A stretch of 64,000 bases of DNA from Candidatus Limnocylindrales bacterium (GCA_035559535.1 DATMBG010000044.1:173072-237071); one strand, 5' to 3'; shown: positions 1 to 8,021, numbered from the stretch's first letter. Program-made: numbers and translations. The notes: generated from the letters alone by a model not told the origin.

Positions 1-78
1 GCCTCTCGGGTTGCCCCCTGTGTGGCTCTGGCTTATCTGTTGGCTGAAAAACTGGATCAGGCCGTCCGTTGTTCCTGA
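1..78 (+). CDS. C-terminal end of an H4MPT-linked C1 pathway protein (partial)
   Basis: Only the last 25 codons lie in the window, reading ASRVAPCVALAYLLAEKLDQ and a few more residues before a TGA. The small-residue-rich helix resembles the C-terminus of the hydantoinase/oxoprolinase-like proteins of the H4MPT-linked C1 pathway (MfnF-like). That family commonly sits next to the MfnE-like kinase that follows here. The other two frames contain early stops or give an implausible protein. The assignment rests mainly on context, because the visible part is too short to prove a family. Confidence 0.45.
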   Translation, partial: ASRVAPCVALAYLLAEKLDQAVRCS

Positions 79-105
79 CAGGACAATGGATGGGACAATA
101 GATCA

Positions 106-786
106 ATGACTATAGATACGGTGATAAAAATAGGAGGAAGCCTCAGCGCCGGTGGGAATCTACATCCCCTCATGCAAACCGTTGCGACTCTGGCCCATGA
201 CCATAACCTTTTGGTCGTTCCGGGAGGAGGAGGATTTGCCGATACGATTCGCTATTACTATCGAAAATACCGTTTGAGTGAGATAACTTCTCATCATATG
301 GCCATTTTAGCTATGGATCAATTTGGACTCCTTCTCCACGATATAACCCCCCACAGCCAAGCGGTTAGGACGATTTCCGAGGCCAGACAAGCTCTGGCCC
401 ATAAGCAATTACCCATTTTGCTCCCTTCTACACTCTTATTTAACCTGGATCCTTTACCCCATTCCTGGAGTGTTACCTCAGATTCCCTCGCAGCCTATAT
501 TACCCGAATCATAAAAGCGCGCAGGCTCATTTTAATAAAGGATGTCGATGGAATTCTCTCTTTGGACCATAACCTTCTTCGTACTTCAGAAGAAAAACAG
601 ATTTTACCTGTACTTTTACGGTCCGTATCCATCTCGGATCTTCATCAATATAAATGTGTAGATAGTTACTTTTCTAAGGCTTTAGAAGGCATCTCAGAAT
701 GCTGGATTCTCAACGGAAACCATCCGGAACGATTAACCCAGCTTTTAGAACAGGGTCAGGCCCTGGGAACACAAATACGATTTTAA
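106..786 (+). CDS. MfnE-like amino-acid-kinase family protein of the H4MPT/methylofuran pathway
   Basis: This 226-residue protein has the amino acid kinase fold. It has an N-terminal VIKIGGSLS phosphate-binding strand, a VVPGGGGFAD loop near residue 40, an AILAMDQFG helix, and PLPHSWSVTSDSLAAY in the middle. A later ILIKDVDGI strand and CVDSYF complete it. The LPHSW-VTSDS-AA block is typical of the kinase found in bacterial tetrahydromethanopterin C1 clusters. Its archaeal relative MfnE phosphorylates the aminomethylfuran precursor of methanofuran. Methylofuran is the formyl carrier used by the Ftr encoded at 18.5 kb, so the two genes support each other. Start is the ATG at 106; no strong ribosome site is visible. 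The ABC ATPase begins 6 bases after its stop, so co-transcription is likely. Confidence 0.82.
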   Translation: MTIDTVIKIGGSLSAGGNLHPLMQTVATLAHDHNLLVVPGGGGFADTIRYYYRKYRLSEITSHHMAILAMDQFGLLLHDITPHSQAVRTISEARQALAHKQLPILLPSTLLFNLDPLPHSWSVTSDSLAAYITRIIKARRLILIKDVDGILSLDHNLLRTSEEKQILPVLLRSVSISDLHQYKCVDSYFSKALEGISECWILNGNHPERLTQLLEQGQALGTQIRF

Positions 787-792
787 AACCTT

Positions 793-1707
793 ATGACAGC
801 CATTGAAGTTAAAGATTTGGTAAAAAAATATGATTCCATTACCGCCGTAAACGGAATTTCTTTAGAAGTTAAACCAGGAGAGTTTTTTGGATTTCTGGGT
901 CCTAACGGGGCAGGGAAAACAACGACCATCCATATCCTGTGCACGCTTCTTAAACCGACGAGCGGAAGTGCTAAAGTTAATGGATATGACTGTATCACGC
1001 AGGCTCTGCAGGTCCGTAGTTCCATCGGACTTGTATTTCAGGAAACTACCCTGGATCGAGAACTCAGTGTTTATGAAAACCTGCTTTTCAATTGTTATCT
1101 TTACAACTTAAAGAAAAAAGTTACAGAAGCCCGAATCGACGAAATCCTGGAAGTTTCCGGCTTAAAAGATCGCAAGCATCACTCCATCATGAAGCTTTCC
1201 GGCGGGATGCGCCGGAACCTGGATATAGCCAGAGGCATTCTACACCGTCCCAAGATCCTTTTCCTGGATGAACCGACCATTGGACTGGATCCTCAAGCCC
1301 GTATTCATATCTGGGATTTTATTAATAAACTCCGTAAGCAAGAAGCCATGACTGTCTTTCTCACCACACACTATATGGAAGAGGCCGAGAAGTGTGATAG
1401 AATCGGAATTATCGATCATGGTCGGTTGATAGCTTTGGGAACTCCTGCCGAGTTAAAGCGAATGATTAAAGGAGATGTTATTCATCTTCGGACAACTCGG
1501 GATCTTGAAGTTGAACAACTGATCCAAAAACAGTTCCAACTCAGTACCAAACGTACACCGGAAGGGATTTTTTTGGAAGTAGATTCCAGTGAAGCTTTTA
1601 TTCCCCTTCTCTTTAAAACTTTTGGAGATCAAATTCAGGCTATCAATATCAACCGACCTTCCTTAAATGATGTATTTCTTCATTTAACGGGAAGGGAGTT
1701 TAAGTAA
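793..1707 (+). CDS. ABC-2 type exporter, ATP-binding subunit
   Basis: A 304-residue ATPase of the DrrA/CcmA class. Walker A is GPNGAGKTT near residue 37, the signature is LSGGMRRNLDIARG near 136, and Walker B ILFLDEPTIGLD follows directly. A Q-loop (VFQETTLD) and switch His (TTHYMEE) are present, and a C-terminal extension of about 80 residues follows, as usual for this class. It should energise the permease encoded 244 bases downstream. ABC-2 exporters of this type occur beside PQQ-dependent alcohol oxidation genes (the PedA/PedC-type system); its place next to an H4MPT gene fits that group, but the substrate is unknown. The end of the gene is part of a 38-bp direct repeat. Confidence 0.9.
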   Translation: MTAIEVKDLVKKYDSITAVNGISLEVKPGEFFGFLGPNGAGKTTTIHILCTLLKPTSGSAKVNGYDCITQALQVRSSIGLVFQETTLDRELSVYENLLFNCYLYNLKKKVTEARIDEILEVSGLKDRKHHSIMKLSGGMRRNLDIARGILHRPKILFLDEPTIGLDPQARIHIWDFINKLRKQEAMTVFLTTHYMEEAEKCDRIGIIDHGRLIALGTPAELKRMIKGDVIHLRTTRDLEVEQLIQKQFQLSTKRTPEGIFLEVDSSEAFIPLLFKTFGDQIQAININRPSLNDVFLHLTGREFK

Positions 1708-1805
1708 ACTAAAGTGTCTTTTAAGCACCTGAGGGGGATTTCGTTTCCATATCTTATGTTGGTGGTAAGTTTAAGTAAACTAAAGTGTCTTTTAAGCACC
1801 TGAGG
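1697..1805 (+). repeat. 38-bp direct repeat, two copies 71 bp apart
   Basis: Identical 38-bp copies lie at 1697-1734 and 1768-1805, each beginning AGTTTAAGTAAACTAAAGTG. The first copy contains the last codons and stop of the ABC ATPase gene; the second repeats them without a reading frame. This looks like a local tandem duplication of the gene end with 33 bp of unlike sequence between the copies. Each copy also contains the short palindrome GTTTAAGTAAAC. Confidence 0.9.
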
Positions 1806-1855
1806 TGGCAAAAGTCTCTACCTTGCTGTTTTTAAATATTTATCTTGAAGGATCG

Positions 1856-1950
1856 TGAAGAGTGTATAAGGAAGTATAGGAGTAGAGGGGTAAATTCTCC
1901 TCACTTCCATACTCTTATACTCCCATACTTCTCTACTTCCACACCTCCAC
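1856..1950. repeat. Imperfect purine/pyrimidine inverted repeat between the two ABC exporter genes
   Basis: A purine-rich arm with words such as GAAGTATAGGAGTAGAGG is followed by a pyrimidine-rich arm with CTTCCATACTCTTATACTCC that is roughly its reverse complement. The element separates the ATPase and permease genes. The same vocabulary (GTATGGGAGTG) recurs at 5217-5335. It may act as an RNA hairpin or a partial terminator; no function is shown by the sequence. Confidence 0.55.
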
Positions 1951-1951
1951 T

Positions 1952-2755
1952 ATGTTGGCTTTTAAACCTATTTATATTATAATGGTTCGGGAATTTAAGC
2001 GGTTTTTTCGTCAGAAAGGACGATTTTTCAGCGCATTGGCCCGACCTTTGATATGGCTTTTTGTGATTGGATCAGGCCTTGCCCAAATCGTCCAGGCACC
2101 TGACGGATTTTCTTATAAACAGTTTATTTTTCCCGGAATTCTAGGCATGGTTGTCCTTTTTCAGTCCATGCTTTCTTCTTTATCCACTGTGTACGATAGG
2201 GAATTTGGAATTGTCCGTCTATTGCTTGTCGCTCCGATCACAAAATTAACGGTTGTCATTGGAAAAATAGCCAGTGGTTCCTTTTTGGCTACTACCCAGG
2301 GGGTTATTTTATTGATTCTGGCCCCTTTTTTAGGGATTAAGATTGGATTTGTGCAGTTCCTCAGCATGTTAATCTTTCTCATCCTCACGGCCATCGCAAT
2401 CAGTTCTCTGGGAATGCTGATAGCGACCCAGATGAACTCCCTGGAGAATTTTGCTGGAGTCATGAATTTTGTTATTTTCCCTATGTTTTTTCTGAGCGGT
2501 GGGCTCTATCCGGTAAAACTCCTTCCTAGGGTCCTTCAAGTCATTGTGTATATCAATCCCCTTACCTATGGAATTGACCTCTTCAAACATACGTTACTTC
2601 CTGAGATTTACCGTACCGGAAGAGGTACCGATTTTCCGATGGAATTTGATATTTTTATGCTGTTACTCTTTACCACGGTCATGGCCTCCCTGGCCGTAGC
2701 GTTCTTCAATAGGGAAGGAAAATTGGTTTTATTGGGGCGGAGACCGAGGGGATAA
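1952..2755 (+). CDS. ABC-2 type exporter, permease subunit
   Basis: A 267-residue membrane protein with an N-terminal cytoplasmic segment (MVREFKRFFRQKGRF) and about six hydrophobic segments. A conserved ABC-2 block, FPMFFLSGGLYPV, lies near residue 180, followed by INPLTYGIDLFKH. Length and layout match DrrB/PedC-type permeases. The partner ATPase is encoded immediately upstream. Related permeases occur with PQQ alcohol dehydrogenase systems, and the window also has a matching YVTN propeller (22.6 kb) and DUF2380-like protein (27.7 kb). The set therefore may be a dispersed PQQ-linked export system; this is inference from family context. The start ATG at 1952 has no strong Shine-Dalgarno; an internal ATG ten codons on (1982) is an alternative. 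Confidence 0.87.
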   Translation: MLAFKPIYIIMVREFKRFFRQKGRFFSALARPLIWLFVIGSGLAQIVQAPDGFSYKQFIFPGILGMVVLFQSMLSSLSTVYDREFGIVRLLLVAPITKLTVVIGKIASGSFLATTQGVILLILAPFLGIKIGFVQFLSMLIFLILTAIAISSLGMLIATQMNSLENFAGVMNFVIFPMFFLSGGLYPVKLLPRVLQVIVYINPLTYGIDLFKHTLLPEIYRTGRGTDFPMEFDIFMLLLFTTVMASLAVAFFNREGKLVLLGRRPRG

Positions 2756-2790
2756 GAGGATAGAAAAGGCAAAGAAAGATCTTAAGGTGT

Positions 2791-4200
2791 TCAGCCTGTC
2801 ATCGAACTATAGACAGTTTTGGCCGGGAGTTGTTTAAGCTCTACTGGAGTTAAGGGATAAGACTCTTGGGAAGGGGGAAGAAAGTCTATTAATGTTCCCC
2901 AGTTATTGCAAAAATGACAGTAATCTCGCCACGTATCATACAAAGCCTTACATACCTCGCATTCAAAATGAATCAGCCTGGAGTCTGTAAGTTTCATGGC
3001 GGTTTGATAGGCTTCAAGGGCGGCTTCGGTTTTAGAAGAGCGCTGATAGAGAGTTGCCAAAAGGTAATATATCTGAGGGATCTCAGGATTTTTAGCCTGT
3101 AGATCTAGAAGTTTTTCTTCGGCCTGTTCTCGCATTTCCAATCTCAAATAAAGTCTGGCCAGTGCTAATTTAAGCTGGGGTAGATCTTGCTTGGTTAAAA
3201 GATCTTGATAGAGGGCAATCGCTTGCTGGGGCTTACCTTGCTGGTAATAATAATCTTCTATTTTCTTTAAAACCACAGTAGATAGGGTATTCTCCAGACT
3301 TTTTTCCCAGATCTTGCGGGCATTTTTCTGCTGATCTTCGCTCAGGTAGAGGTCTGTAAGCGCCAAAATTGCCGGCACAAAGTTGGACATAACCTCTAAG
3401 CTACTCTCCAGAGAGGATCGGGCTTTTTCTTTCTCCCCCTGATCCCTTTGCCGTAAGCCCAGCCTATAATAAAGAGAAGCTAACAGACGTTGATCTGCTT
3501 TGGACCGACTCCGTATCCGTGTAAAGGTTTCAATGGCTTCTTCATAAAGTCCTGCTTTCTCCTGTAATTCCAGAAGTTTACTTATAACTGCGGGGGCATA
3601 ATAATTTATCTCCAGAACCTTTCGATAAGTTTTAATAGCCTCTATGAAATTACCCAGCAACGTCCAATCTTCGGCAGCACCCAGGAGTGCAGAAATGTTT
3701 TCGGGATCTTTAGAGAGTACGAAACTATCATGTTCCAGGGCACTTTTATAATCCTGTTTTTGTCGATAAACCTCTGCCAACTCCAGATGAAGCTCCGGTT
3801 CATCGGGCATCCTCTTAAGAATTTTTTGATAGTCCGCAATTGCCTTATCATACTCTCCCATTAAACTGCTGGCTTTGGCTCGGGCTCGAAGCGTTAAGAT
3901 GGTCTGCTCTCGACTTTCAGCACGTTTTCGTTTCAGATAAGGATATAAAGCCAGAAGTGCAGCTCCCAGGGAGAGAAGAAAGGCTGCAAGGACACCAAAA
4001 AAGAAGGACATTAACACTACCACCGCAACTGAAACCTCCCCTGTTCGCCACTCCTTGTCCAAAAGAAACGGAATATGAAGATGGTAGCGCAGCTCTAGAG
4101 TACCTGGATTTTGAAAAGTAAAAATGCCTACCAAGATACAGGCGATAAGGAACATCAAAACGGTTGGAATGATAACAGCCATTGCAGGCAAACGTTTCAT
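2791..4200 (-). CDS. LapA-LapB fusion: membrane-anchored TPR protein with rubredoxin-like zinc motif
   Basis: A 469-residue protein. Residues 1-95 hold two membrane helices around a short loop containing TFQNPGTLELRYH, the layout of LapA (DUF1049). From about residue 105 a run of TPR repeats follows (for example YDKAIADYQKILKRMPDEPE). The C-terminus has four cysteines, C414-x2-C417 and C428-x2-C431 in ECEVCK and CHFCNNWGT, as in the rubredoxin-type domain of LapB/YciM. In E. coli LapA and LapB are separate adjacent genes; LapB controls LPS synthesis by steering LpxC to FtsH. Here both appear as one chain. It is the last gene of a minus-strand group with two small helical proteins and lies 16 bases after the previous stop. 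It converges on the ABC permease with only 35 bases between them. Confidence 0.85.
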   Translation of the reverse strand: MKRLPAMAVIIPTVLMFLIACILVGIFTFQNPGTLELRYHLHIPFLLDKEWRTGEVSVAVVVLMSFFFGVLAAFLLSLGAALLALYPYLKRKRAESREQTILTLRARAKASSLMGEYDKAIADYQKILKRMPDEPELHLELAEVYRQKQDYKSALEHDSFVLSKDPENISALLGAAEDWTLLGNFIEAIKTYRKVLEINYYAPAVISKLLELQEKAGLYEEAIETFTRIRSRSKADQRLLASLYYRLGLRQRDQGEKEKARSSLESSLEVMSNFVPAILALTDLYLSEDQQKNARKIWEKSLENTLSTVVLKKIEDYYYQQGKPQQAIALYQDLLTKQDLPQLKLALARLYLRLEMREQAEEKLLDLQAKNPEIPQIYYLLATLYQRSSKTEAALEAYQTAMKLTDSRLIHFECEVCKALYDTWRDYCHFCNNWGTLIDFLPPSQESYPLTPVELKQLPAKTVYSSMTG

Positions 4201-4216
4201 AATCAGGCAGTTCTTT

Positions 4217-4918
4217 TTACGATTGTTCTGGTTTCTTGGTTGGGGTCCCAGTGGGTTTTTCTTCAGGGCCGGGGACCGATTGGGTTTCAGGTTTTACAGG
4301 TGGCGTATTGTTTACGTTTCCGAGCTTATCCAGGATGTCGCTTAAAAGCTTGGCAACAGAAGGAGTCGGATTTTGAAGTTGAACCGCTATATCCTGCAGA
4401 GATTGCTGAAGTTTTTGAATACTGAGCTTTTGATCTCCTGCCAAAGTTTCTGAAATTTTAGATAATCGATTCCTGGCTTTCTCAATTTCGCCGGCTGCTT
4501 TCGCATAATCCCCATCCCTCAAAATAGCCATATGGGCATGTTCTATAAAACTATAAACTCCCTGAAGCTGGATAAGCGCATTTATCTGATTCACCCGTGC
4601 TTCCGTAAGCTTTATTTGTTGATCAATCTGAGATTTTGCCGATTGAATCTCATCGCTTAAAGCCTTAGATACTAACTTAACATTCTTGTCTGTATCTTGT
4701 TGGATTTTGGTTAAGTTTTGTTCGGTTTCCAACAGCTTACCTTGTAAAATCTCAATTAAAGCAGAATGTCTCATGACTTCCGATTTATAAGAAAAAGCTA
4801 CGACCAGGGAGAAGAGGCTTATAATAACCGAAATAAGGGTGAGACCCTTCCAAAACAATTGGGAGGAATATCTTGTATTTTGCTTAATCCCTTGGGAGAT
4901 ATTTTCTGGAATTGTCAT
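4217..4918 (-). CDS. Single-pass membrane coiled-coil protein of unknown function
   Basis: A protein of about 233 residues from the ATG at 4918; a GTG at 4954 in the same frame would add 12 residues, and neither has a clear ribosome site. After about 20 residues comes one hydrophobic segment (LTLISVIISLFSLVVAF), then a long charged helix rich in Q, K and E suggesting a coiled coil. A second helical part follows (HAHMAILRDGDYAKAAGEIE), then a proline-rich tail. The layout loosely recalls HemX-like membrane proteins, but without recognisable family motifs. It lies directly upstream of the LapA-LapB fusion and probably shares its transcript. Confidence 0.72.
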   Translation of the reverse strand: MTIPENISQGIKQNTRYSSQLFWKGLTLISVIISLFSLVVAFSYKSEVMRHSALIEILQGKLLETEQNLTKIQQDTDKNVKLVSKALSDEIQSAKSQIDQQIKLTEARVNQINALIQLQGVYSFIEHAHMAILRDGDYAKAAGEIEKARNRLSKISETLAGDQKLSIQKLQQSLQDIAVQLQNPTPSVAKLLSDILDKLGNVNNTPPVKPETQSVPGPEEKPTGTPTKKPEQS

Positions 4919-4960
4919 GCTCTTGAACAAAGGGTAAACTAGTCTTTTGAACACTCAGCT

Positions 4961-5212
4961 TTATTTAAGCTCCAGGCTCAACTTACTAATTTCCCGATCC
5001 TGTTCCGCAAGTTCTTCAATCAAGCTTTTAAGTGAAGGATCCAGGGAAGCATCCGATACTCTGTTTACAGCCGCATTAAAAACGAGCTTACCTAATTCCT
5101 TAAACTTTTTTAATCTGGTCCTTCTCAGATGGGCAAGACGTACTTTTATTGAAATTCTTCGGGTAAAATCACCGATATACCTTCTTATTTCTGAAATCCA
5201 ATCTTTTACCAC
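4961..5212 (-). CDS. Small basic helical protein, unknown function
   Basis: About 83 residues from the GTG at 5212. The reading frame runs further upstream but only through the low-complexity inverted repeat, so I place the start after it. The protein is predicted mostly helical and very basic in the middle (RLAHLRRTRLKKFKELGKLV), with an acidic C-terminal helix (EELAEQDREISKLSLELK). This layout resembles short cytoplasmic coiled-coil proteins of unknown role common in many bacteria. It begins the group with the membrane coiled-coil protein and the LapA-LapB fusion. Confidence 0.6.
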   Translation of the reverse strand: MVKDWISEIRRYIGDFTRRISIKVRLAHLRRTRLKKFKELGKLVFNAAVNRVSDASLDPSLKSLIEELAEQDREISKLSLELK

Positions 5213-5216
5213 AGAT

Positions 5217-5335
5217 GGAGTAAGGGGTATGGGAGTGTGGGGGTATGGAAGTAGGGGGGTATTAAAAATTTCTCCCACACTTTTCTACTCCCACACTCCC
5301 ATACTTCTCACTCCTACCCTCCCATCCTGACACTC
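5217..5335. repeat. Purine/pyrimidine inverted repeat with GTATGGGAGTG words
   Basis: The left arm is G/A-rich (GGTATGGGAGTGTGGGGGTA) and the right arm is C/T-rich (CTCCCACACTCCCATACTTC), forming an imperfect hairpin around an AT-rich centre near 5265. It separates the HerA-like C-terminal gene from the small basic protein gene. It shares words with the element at 1856-1950. Its frames are open only by composition, so I do not read it as coding. Confidence 0.6.
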
Positions 5336-5354
5336 CGCTACTTCTCTATATCGG

Positions 5355-6317
5355 TTATACAAGTACCCATAAAATACCCATGGAATGAACAGTAATATCT
5401 AATTTCTCGGGCTTTATTTGAATACTCTCGGTCAACTTCAAATATTCTTTAAACCTCTCTTCAATGGCTACAACTTCCTGCTCTAATTCGAAGTTGAGGT
5501 CATAAAGCTGTTGTCTCAGTTCATCAAATGGGTCCAGTTTATCTGGCCTATTTTTCACTTTGTTCAGATTATCATGATCTTTCCCACTTTGAACTATCTC
5601 ATCCACGGATCTCCTTCCCTGTAAGAAGGCCAAGACAGGTTCCCCGGCGGTCAAGAGCACTTCACGTTTTCTGGCTGTATACTCCATCTCATCGGATATA
5701 AGCACATCTTTCTCACTCATGAATCTCTTTTCTATTTGGTCAAAGCGTCTTTGGTAAACATTTCGGAGATTTTCAATGGCATCTTGAATTTTCTCATCAA
5801 TAATCCCTTCACATTTAAGCTGAAACTCCTCCAGAGATTCTTTTAAGCCAGAGTAAATTTGTAGTCCAGGGTTATAATATATAACCAAAAAATAGTCCCT
5901 GTAAAGATGTTCTTTAAGCTCTTTCTCAAGCTCCGTGAAATCATTCATTTTACTTAAAGCACTGGGAAGTCTATCGTGAAGGGCATCCTCCTCAGGGGTA
6001 GCCTGTAAATCTGCTTTAGAGATCTGGAAGGAACTCCGGCTCCAGTCTACAAAGGGATAAAAATCCATGAATGGAGCGGCGAGATGGAACTCCTTAGACA
6101 CATGAATATTGGCGCGTTTATAATCAAAATTAATCTCAACTCTGGCATAAATAGCAGGTTTATAAAGCTTTTTCCCCTTAGCTCCTTCTCGCCAGTCATC
6201 AAAAGACTTTAAGAATTTATCTGCTTCTTCTTTCAACAGAGCAGAACTTTTTAAATAAAGCTGATCCCCTGTTAACAAAGTTGAAAGCAAATGTTGAGAT
6301 CTACCCTGCTTATGCAT
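5355..6317 (-). CDS. Stand-alone C-terminal half of a HerA-like ATP-binding protein (no ATPase domain)
   Basis: About 320 residues from the ATG at 6317 (a GTG at 6332 is possible). The order of features matches what I know of the C-terminal half of COG0433/HerA-like bacterial ATPases. These are a strand-rich part with YARVEINFDYKRAN, then ELEKELKEHLYRDYFLVIYYN, a long charged coiled coil, ARKREVLLTAGEPVLAFLQGRRS near residue 225, a second coiled coil, and a final strand ending GILWVLV. There is no Walker A or B anywhere in the chain. An apparent sigma70 promoter lies about 100 bases upstream, so this may be a genuine separate gene and not just a broken end. Its partner, if any, is not in the window. 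Confidence 0.65.
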   Translation of the reverse strand: MHKQGRSQHLLSTLLTGDQLYLKSSALLKEEADKFLKSFDDWREGAKGKKLYKPAIYARVEINFDYKRANIHVSKEFHLAAPFMDFYPFVDWSRSSFQISKADLQATPEEDALHDRLPSALSKMNDFTELEKELKEHLYRDYFLVIYYNPGLQIYSGLKESLEEFQLKCEGIIDEKIQDAIENLRNVYQRRFDQIEKRFMSEKDVLISDEMEYTARKREVLLTAGEPVLAFLQGRRSVDEIVQSGKDHDNLNKVKNRPDKLDPFDELRQQLYDLNFELEQEVVAIEERFKEYLKLTESIQIKPEKLDITVHSMGILWVLV

Positions 6318-6417
6318 TGTAATAAAACTCACTTTAAGAGCAGATTATCCATAGGTTAAAAACCTATATTAACTTTAATGTGTAAAGCTCAGAGTTATTT
6401 TTCAAAATAACAACCCT

Positions 6418-6447
6418 ATCATAAAAGGAAATATTTTGCCTTGTCAA
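6418..6447 (-). promoter_or_regulatory. Sigma70-type promoter for the HerA-like C-terminal gene
   Basis: On the minus strand TTGACA (6442-6447) is followed by an 18-base spacer and TATGAT (6418-6423), five of six consensus bases. It points to the gene starting at 6317. Confidence 0.6.
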
Positions 6448-6474
6448 TAATAAAGTTGTAAGACGTAACTGTAA

Positions 6475-6576
6475 CAATTTAGTAGATGTCACTTTTTCTG
6501 TCTGAATACCCCCCCCCGCTAGCCTCCCTCCAGGGGGGCCAGCGGGGGGGTGTTTCTTTTTCCATCTACTAAATTG
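6475..6576. mobile_element. MITE-like palindromic element, copy 1
   Basis: A 102-bp element with perfect 14-bp terminal inverted repeats, CAATTTAGTAGATG at 6475-6488 and its complement at 6563-6576. Inside is a C-tract/G-tract hairpin (CCTCCCTCCAGGGGGGCC). A second, inverted and diverged copy lies at 19476-19573. The two share TTTTTCTGTCTGAA on one side and GGTGTTTCTTTTTCC on the other. Homology continues about 9 bases outside the left end (TAACTGTAA). It has no coding capacity and would depend on a transposase elsewhere. It fills most of the gap 6333-6690, where I see no gene. Confidence 0.75.
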
Positions 6577-6690
6577 ATATGAATACTTTCAAGACTAACT
6601 GAAAGGCGTAAGGAAGGAAGTAGTCCTTGATGAGTTCTCTCTACCTGTGACTTTTCATCAAAGAGTACTTCATCTTATGATTCTACAGGA

Positions 6691-7851
6691 ATGATATCTA
6701 AAAAAGCGATGGAAATATCTCCCTTTATTGTTATGGAAGTTCTAGAAAGGGCCCATGAGATAGAAAAGCAGGAAAAAGGTTCGGTCATTCACCTGGAGGT
6801 TGGGGAGCCTGATTTTAACACCCCTTCCTGCATTATCGAAGCTGCCGTAGAAGCCCTTCGACAGGGAGATACCCACTACACCCATAGCATGGGGCTTCTA
6901 GAACTTCGAGAAGCCATTGCCCGGCATTATCAGGAAAAGTATCAAGTTTGTATTTCACCGGACCAGATTATTGTAACTTCAGGAACGTCCCCGGCTCTAT
7001 TTCTCATTTTTGCTTCCCTCCTTGAACCTGGGGATGAAGTTATTTTATCTAATCCTTGCTATGCCTGTTATCCCAATTTTATAACCCTGCTAGGTGGAGT
7101 TCCCTGCTATGTGGAGGTTGAAGAAAAAGAAGGGTTCCAATATACGCCGGAGAAAATTAACGAAAAACTCTCCAAACGGACCAAGGCTATTTTACTTAAC
7201 TCTCCCTCAAATCCTACCGGCAACCTGTTATCTGCAGAAACCATGCAACGTATCGCTTGTTTTTCGCCTTTTATTATTTCAGATGAAATTTACCATGGTC
7301 TGGTTTATGAAGGAAGGGAACATTCTATCTTAGAATTTACCCGTCGTGCTTTTGTTTTAAACGGATTTTCCAAGCTATACGCTATGACAGGATGGCGTTT
7401 AGGTTATGTAATAGCTCCCCCGGAATTTGTTCGTCCCATGCAGAAAATTCAGCAGAACTTTTTTATCTCTGCCAGTTCCTTTGCTCAACGGGGTGGAATT
7501 GCAGCTTTAACTCTTCCTCAGGTTAAAGAAGAAGTTCAGAGGATGGTCGATCTCTACAATATAAGAAGAAAACTCATGCTAAGAAAATTACGAGAGGGTG
7601 GATTTGAAATTACCGTGGACCCTACCGGTGCCTTTTATGTATTTGCCCGCGCCGATAGGTTTGGAAAGGATTCCTATAAACTGGCCTTTGATATTTTAGA
7701 AAATGCCCATGTGGCCGTTACCCCTGGAATTGATTTCGGAAAAAAAGGAGAAGGATATCTGCGATTTTCCTATGCTAACTCCATAGAGAACATCGAAGAA
7801 GGTCTTCGAAGAATAAATCAGTATCTTCATCAAAGAATCCCCCTGGGTTAG
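6691..7851 (+). CDS. PLP-dependent class I/II aminotransferase
   Basis: A 386-residue fold-type I aminotransferase of the usual length. Visible motifs are TSGTSPALF for cofactor binding, NSPSNPTGN near residue 168, SDEIYHGLVYEG, and FSKLYAMTGWRLGY, which carries the Schiff-base lysine. RFSYANSIENIEEG near the end holds the arginine that binds the substrate carboxylate. The closest general class is aspartate/aromatic aminotransferase-like enzymes; the sequence alone does not fix the amino donor. It stands alone, followed by a promoter and the cytochrome gene. The start ATG at 6691 lies just after CAGGA, so the ribosome site is poor. Confidence 0.88.
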   Translation: MISKKAMEISPFIVMEVLERAHEIEKQEKGSVIHLEVGEPDFNTPSCIIEAAVEALRQGDTHYTHSMGLLELREAIARHYQEKYQVCISPDQIIVTSGTSPALFLIFASLLEPGDEVILSNPCYACYPNFITLLGGVPCYVEVEEKEGFQYTPEKINEKLSKRTKAILLNSPSNPTGNLLSAETMQRIACFSPFIISDEIYHGLVYEGREHSILEFTRRAFVLNGFSKLYAMTGWRLGYVIAPPEFVRPMQKIQQNFFISASSFAQRGGIAALTLPQVKEEVQRMVDLYNIRRKLMLRKLREGGFEITVDPTGAFYVFARADRFGKDSYKLAFDILENAHVAVTPGIDFGKKGEGYLRFSYANSIENIEEGLRRINQYLHQRIPLG

Positions 7852-7874
7852 TTAAAGAATGTCAAAATTTTTTC

Positions 7875-7904
7875 TTGACTTTAGATAGATAAGTCTTTTA
7901 TAAC
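7875..7904 (+). promoter_or_regulatory. Sigma70-type promoter for the cytochrome c gene
   Basis: TTGACT (7875-7880), an 18-base spacer, then TATAAC (7899-7904). It lies about 115 bases upstream of the cytochrome start. Confidence 0.6.
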
Positions 7905-8021
7905 AATCCGCGTAGCAGTTCTACCCTGGAAGCTATAGGTTGGGATATGGATAGGCTTCCAGGGGAGTAACTAAATAGCGTGCTGTTCCCAAAATTCAGA
8001 TTACTGGAAAGGAGGGTTGGA

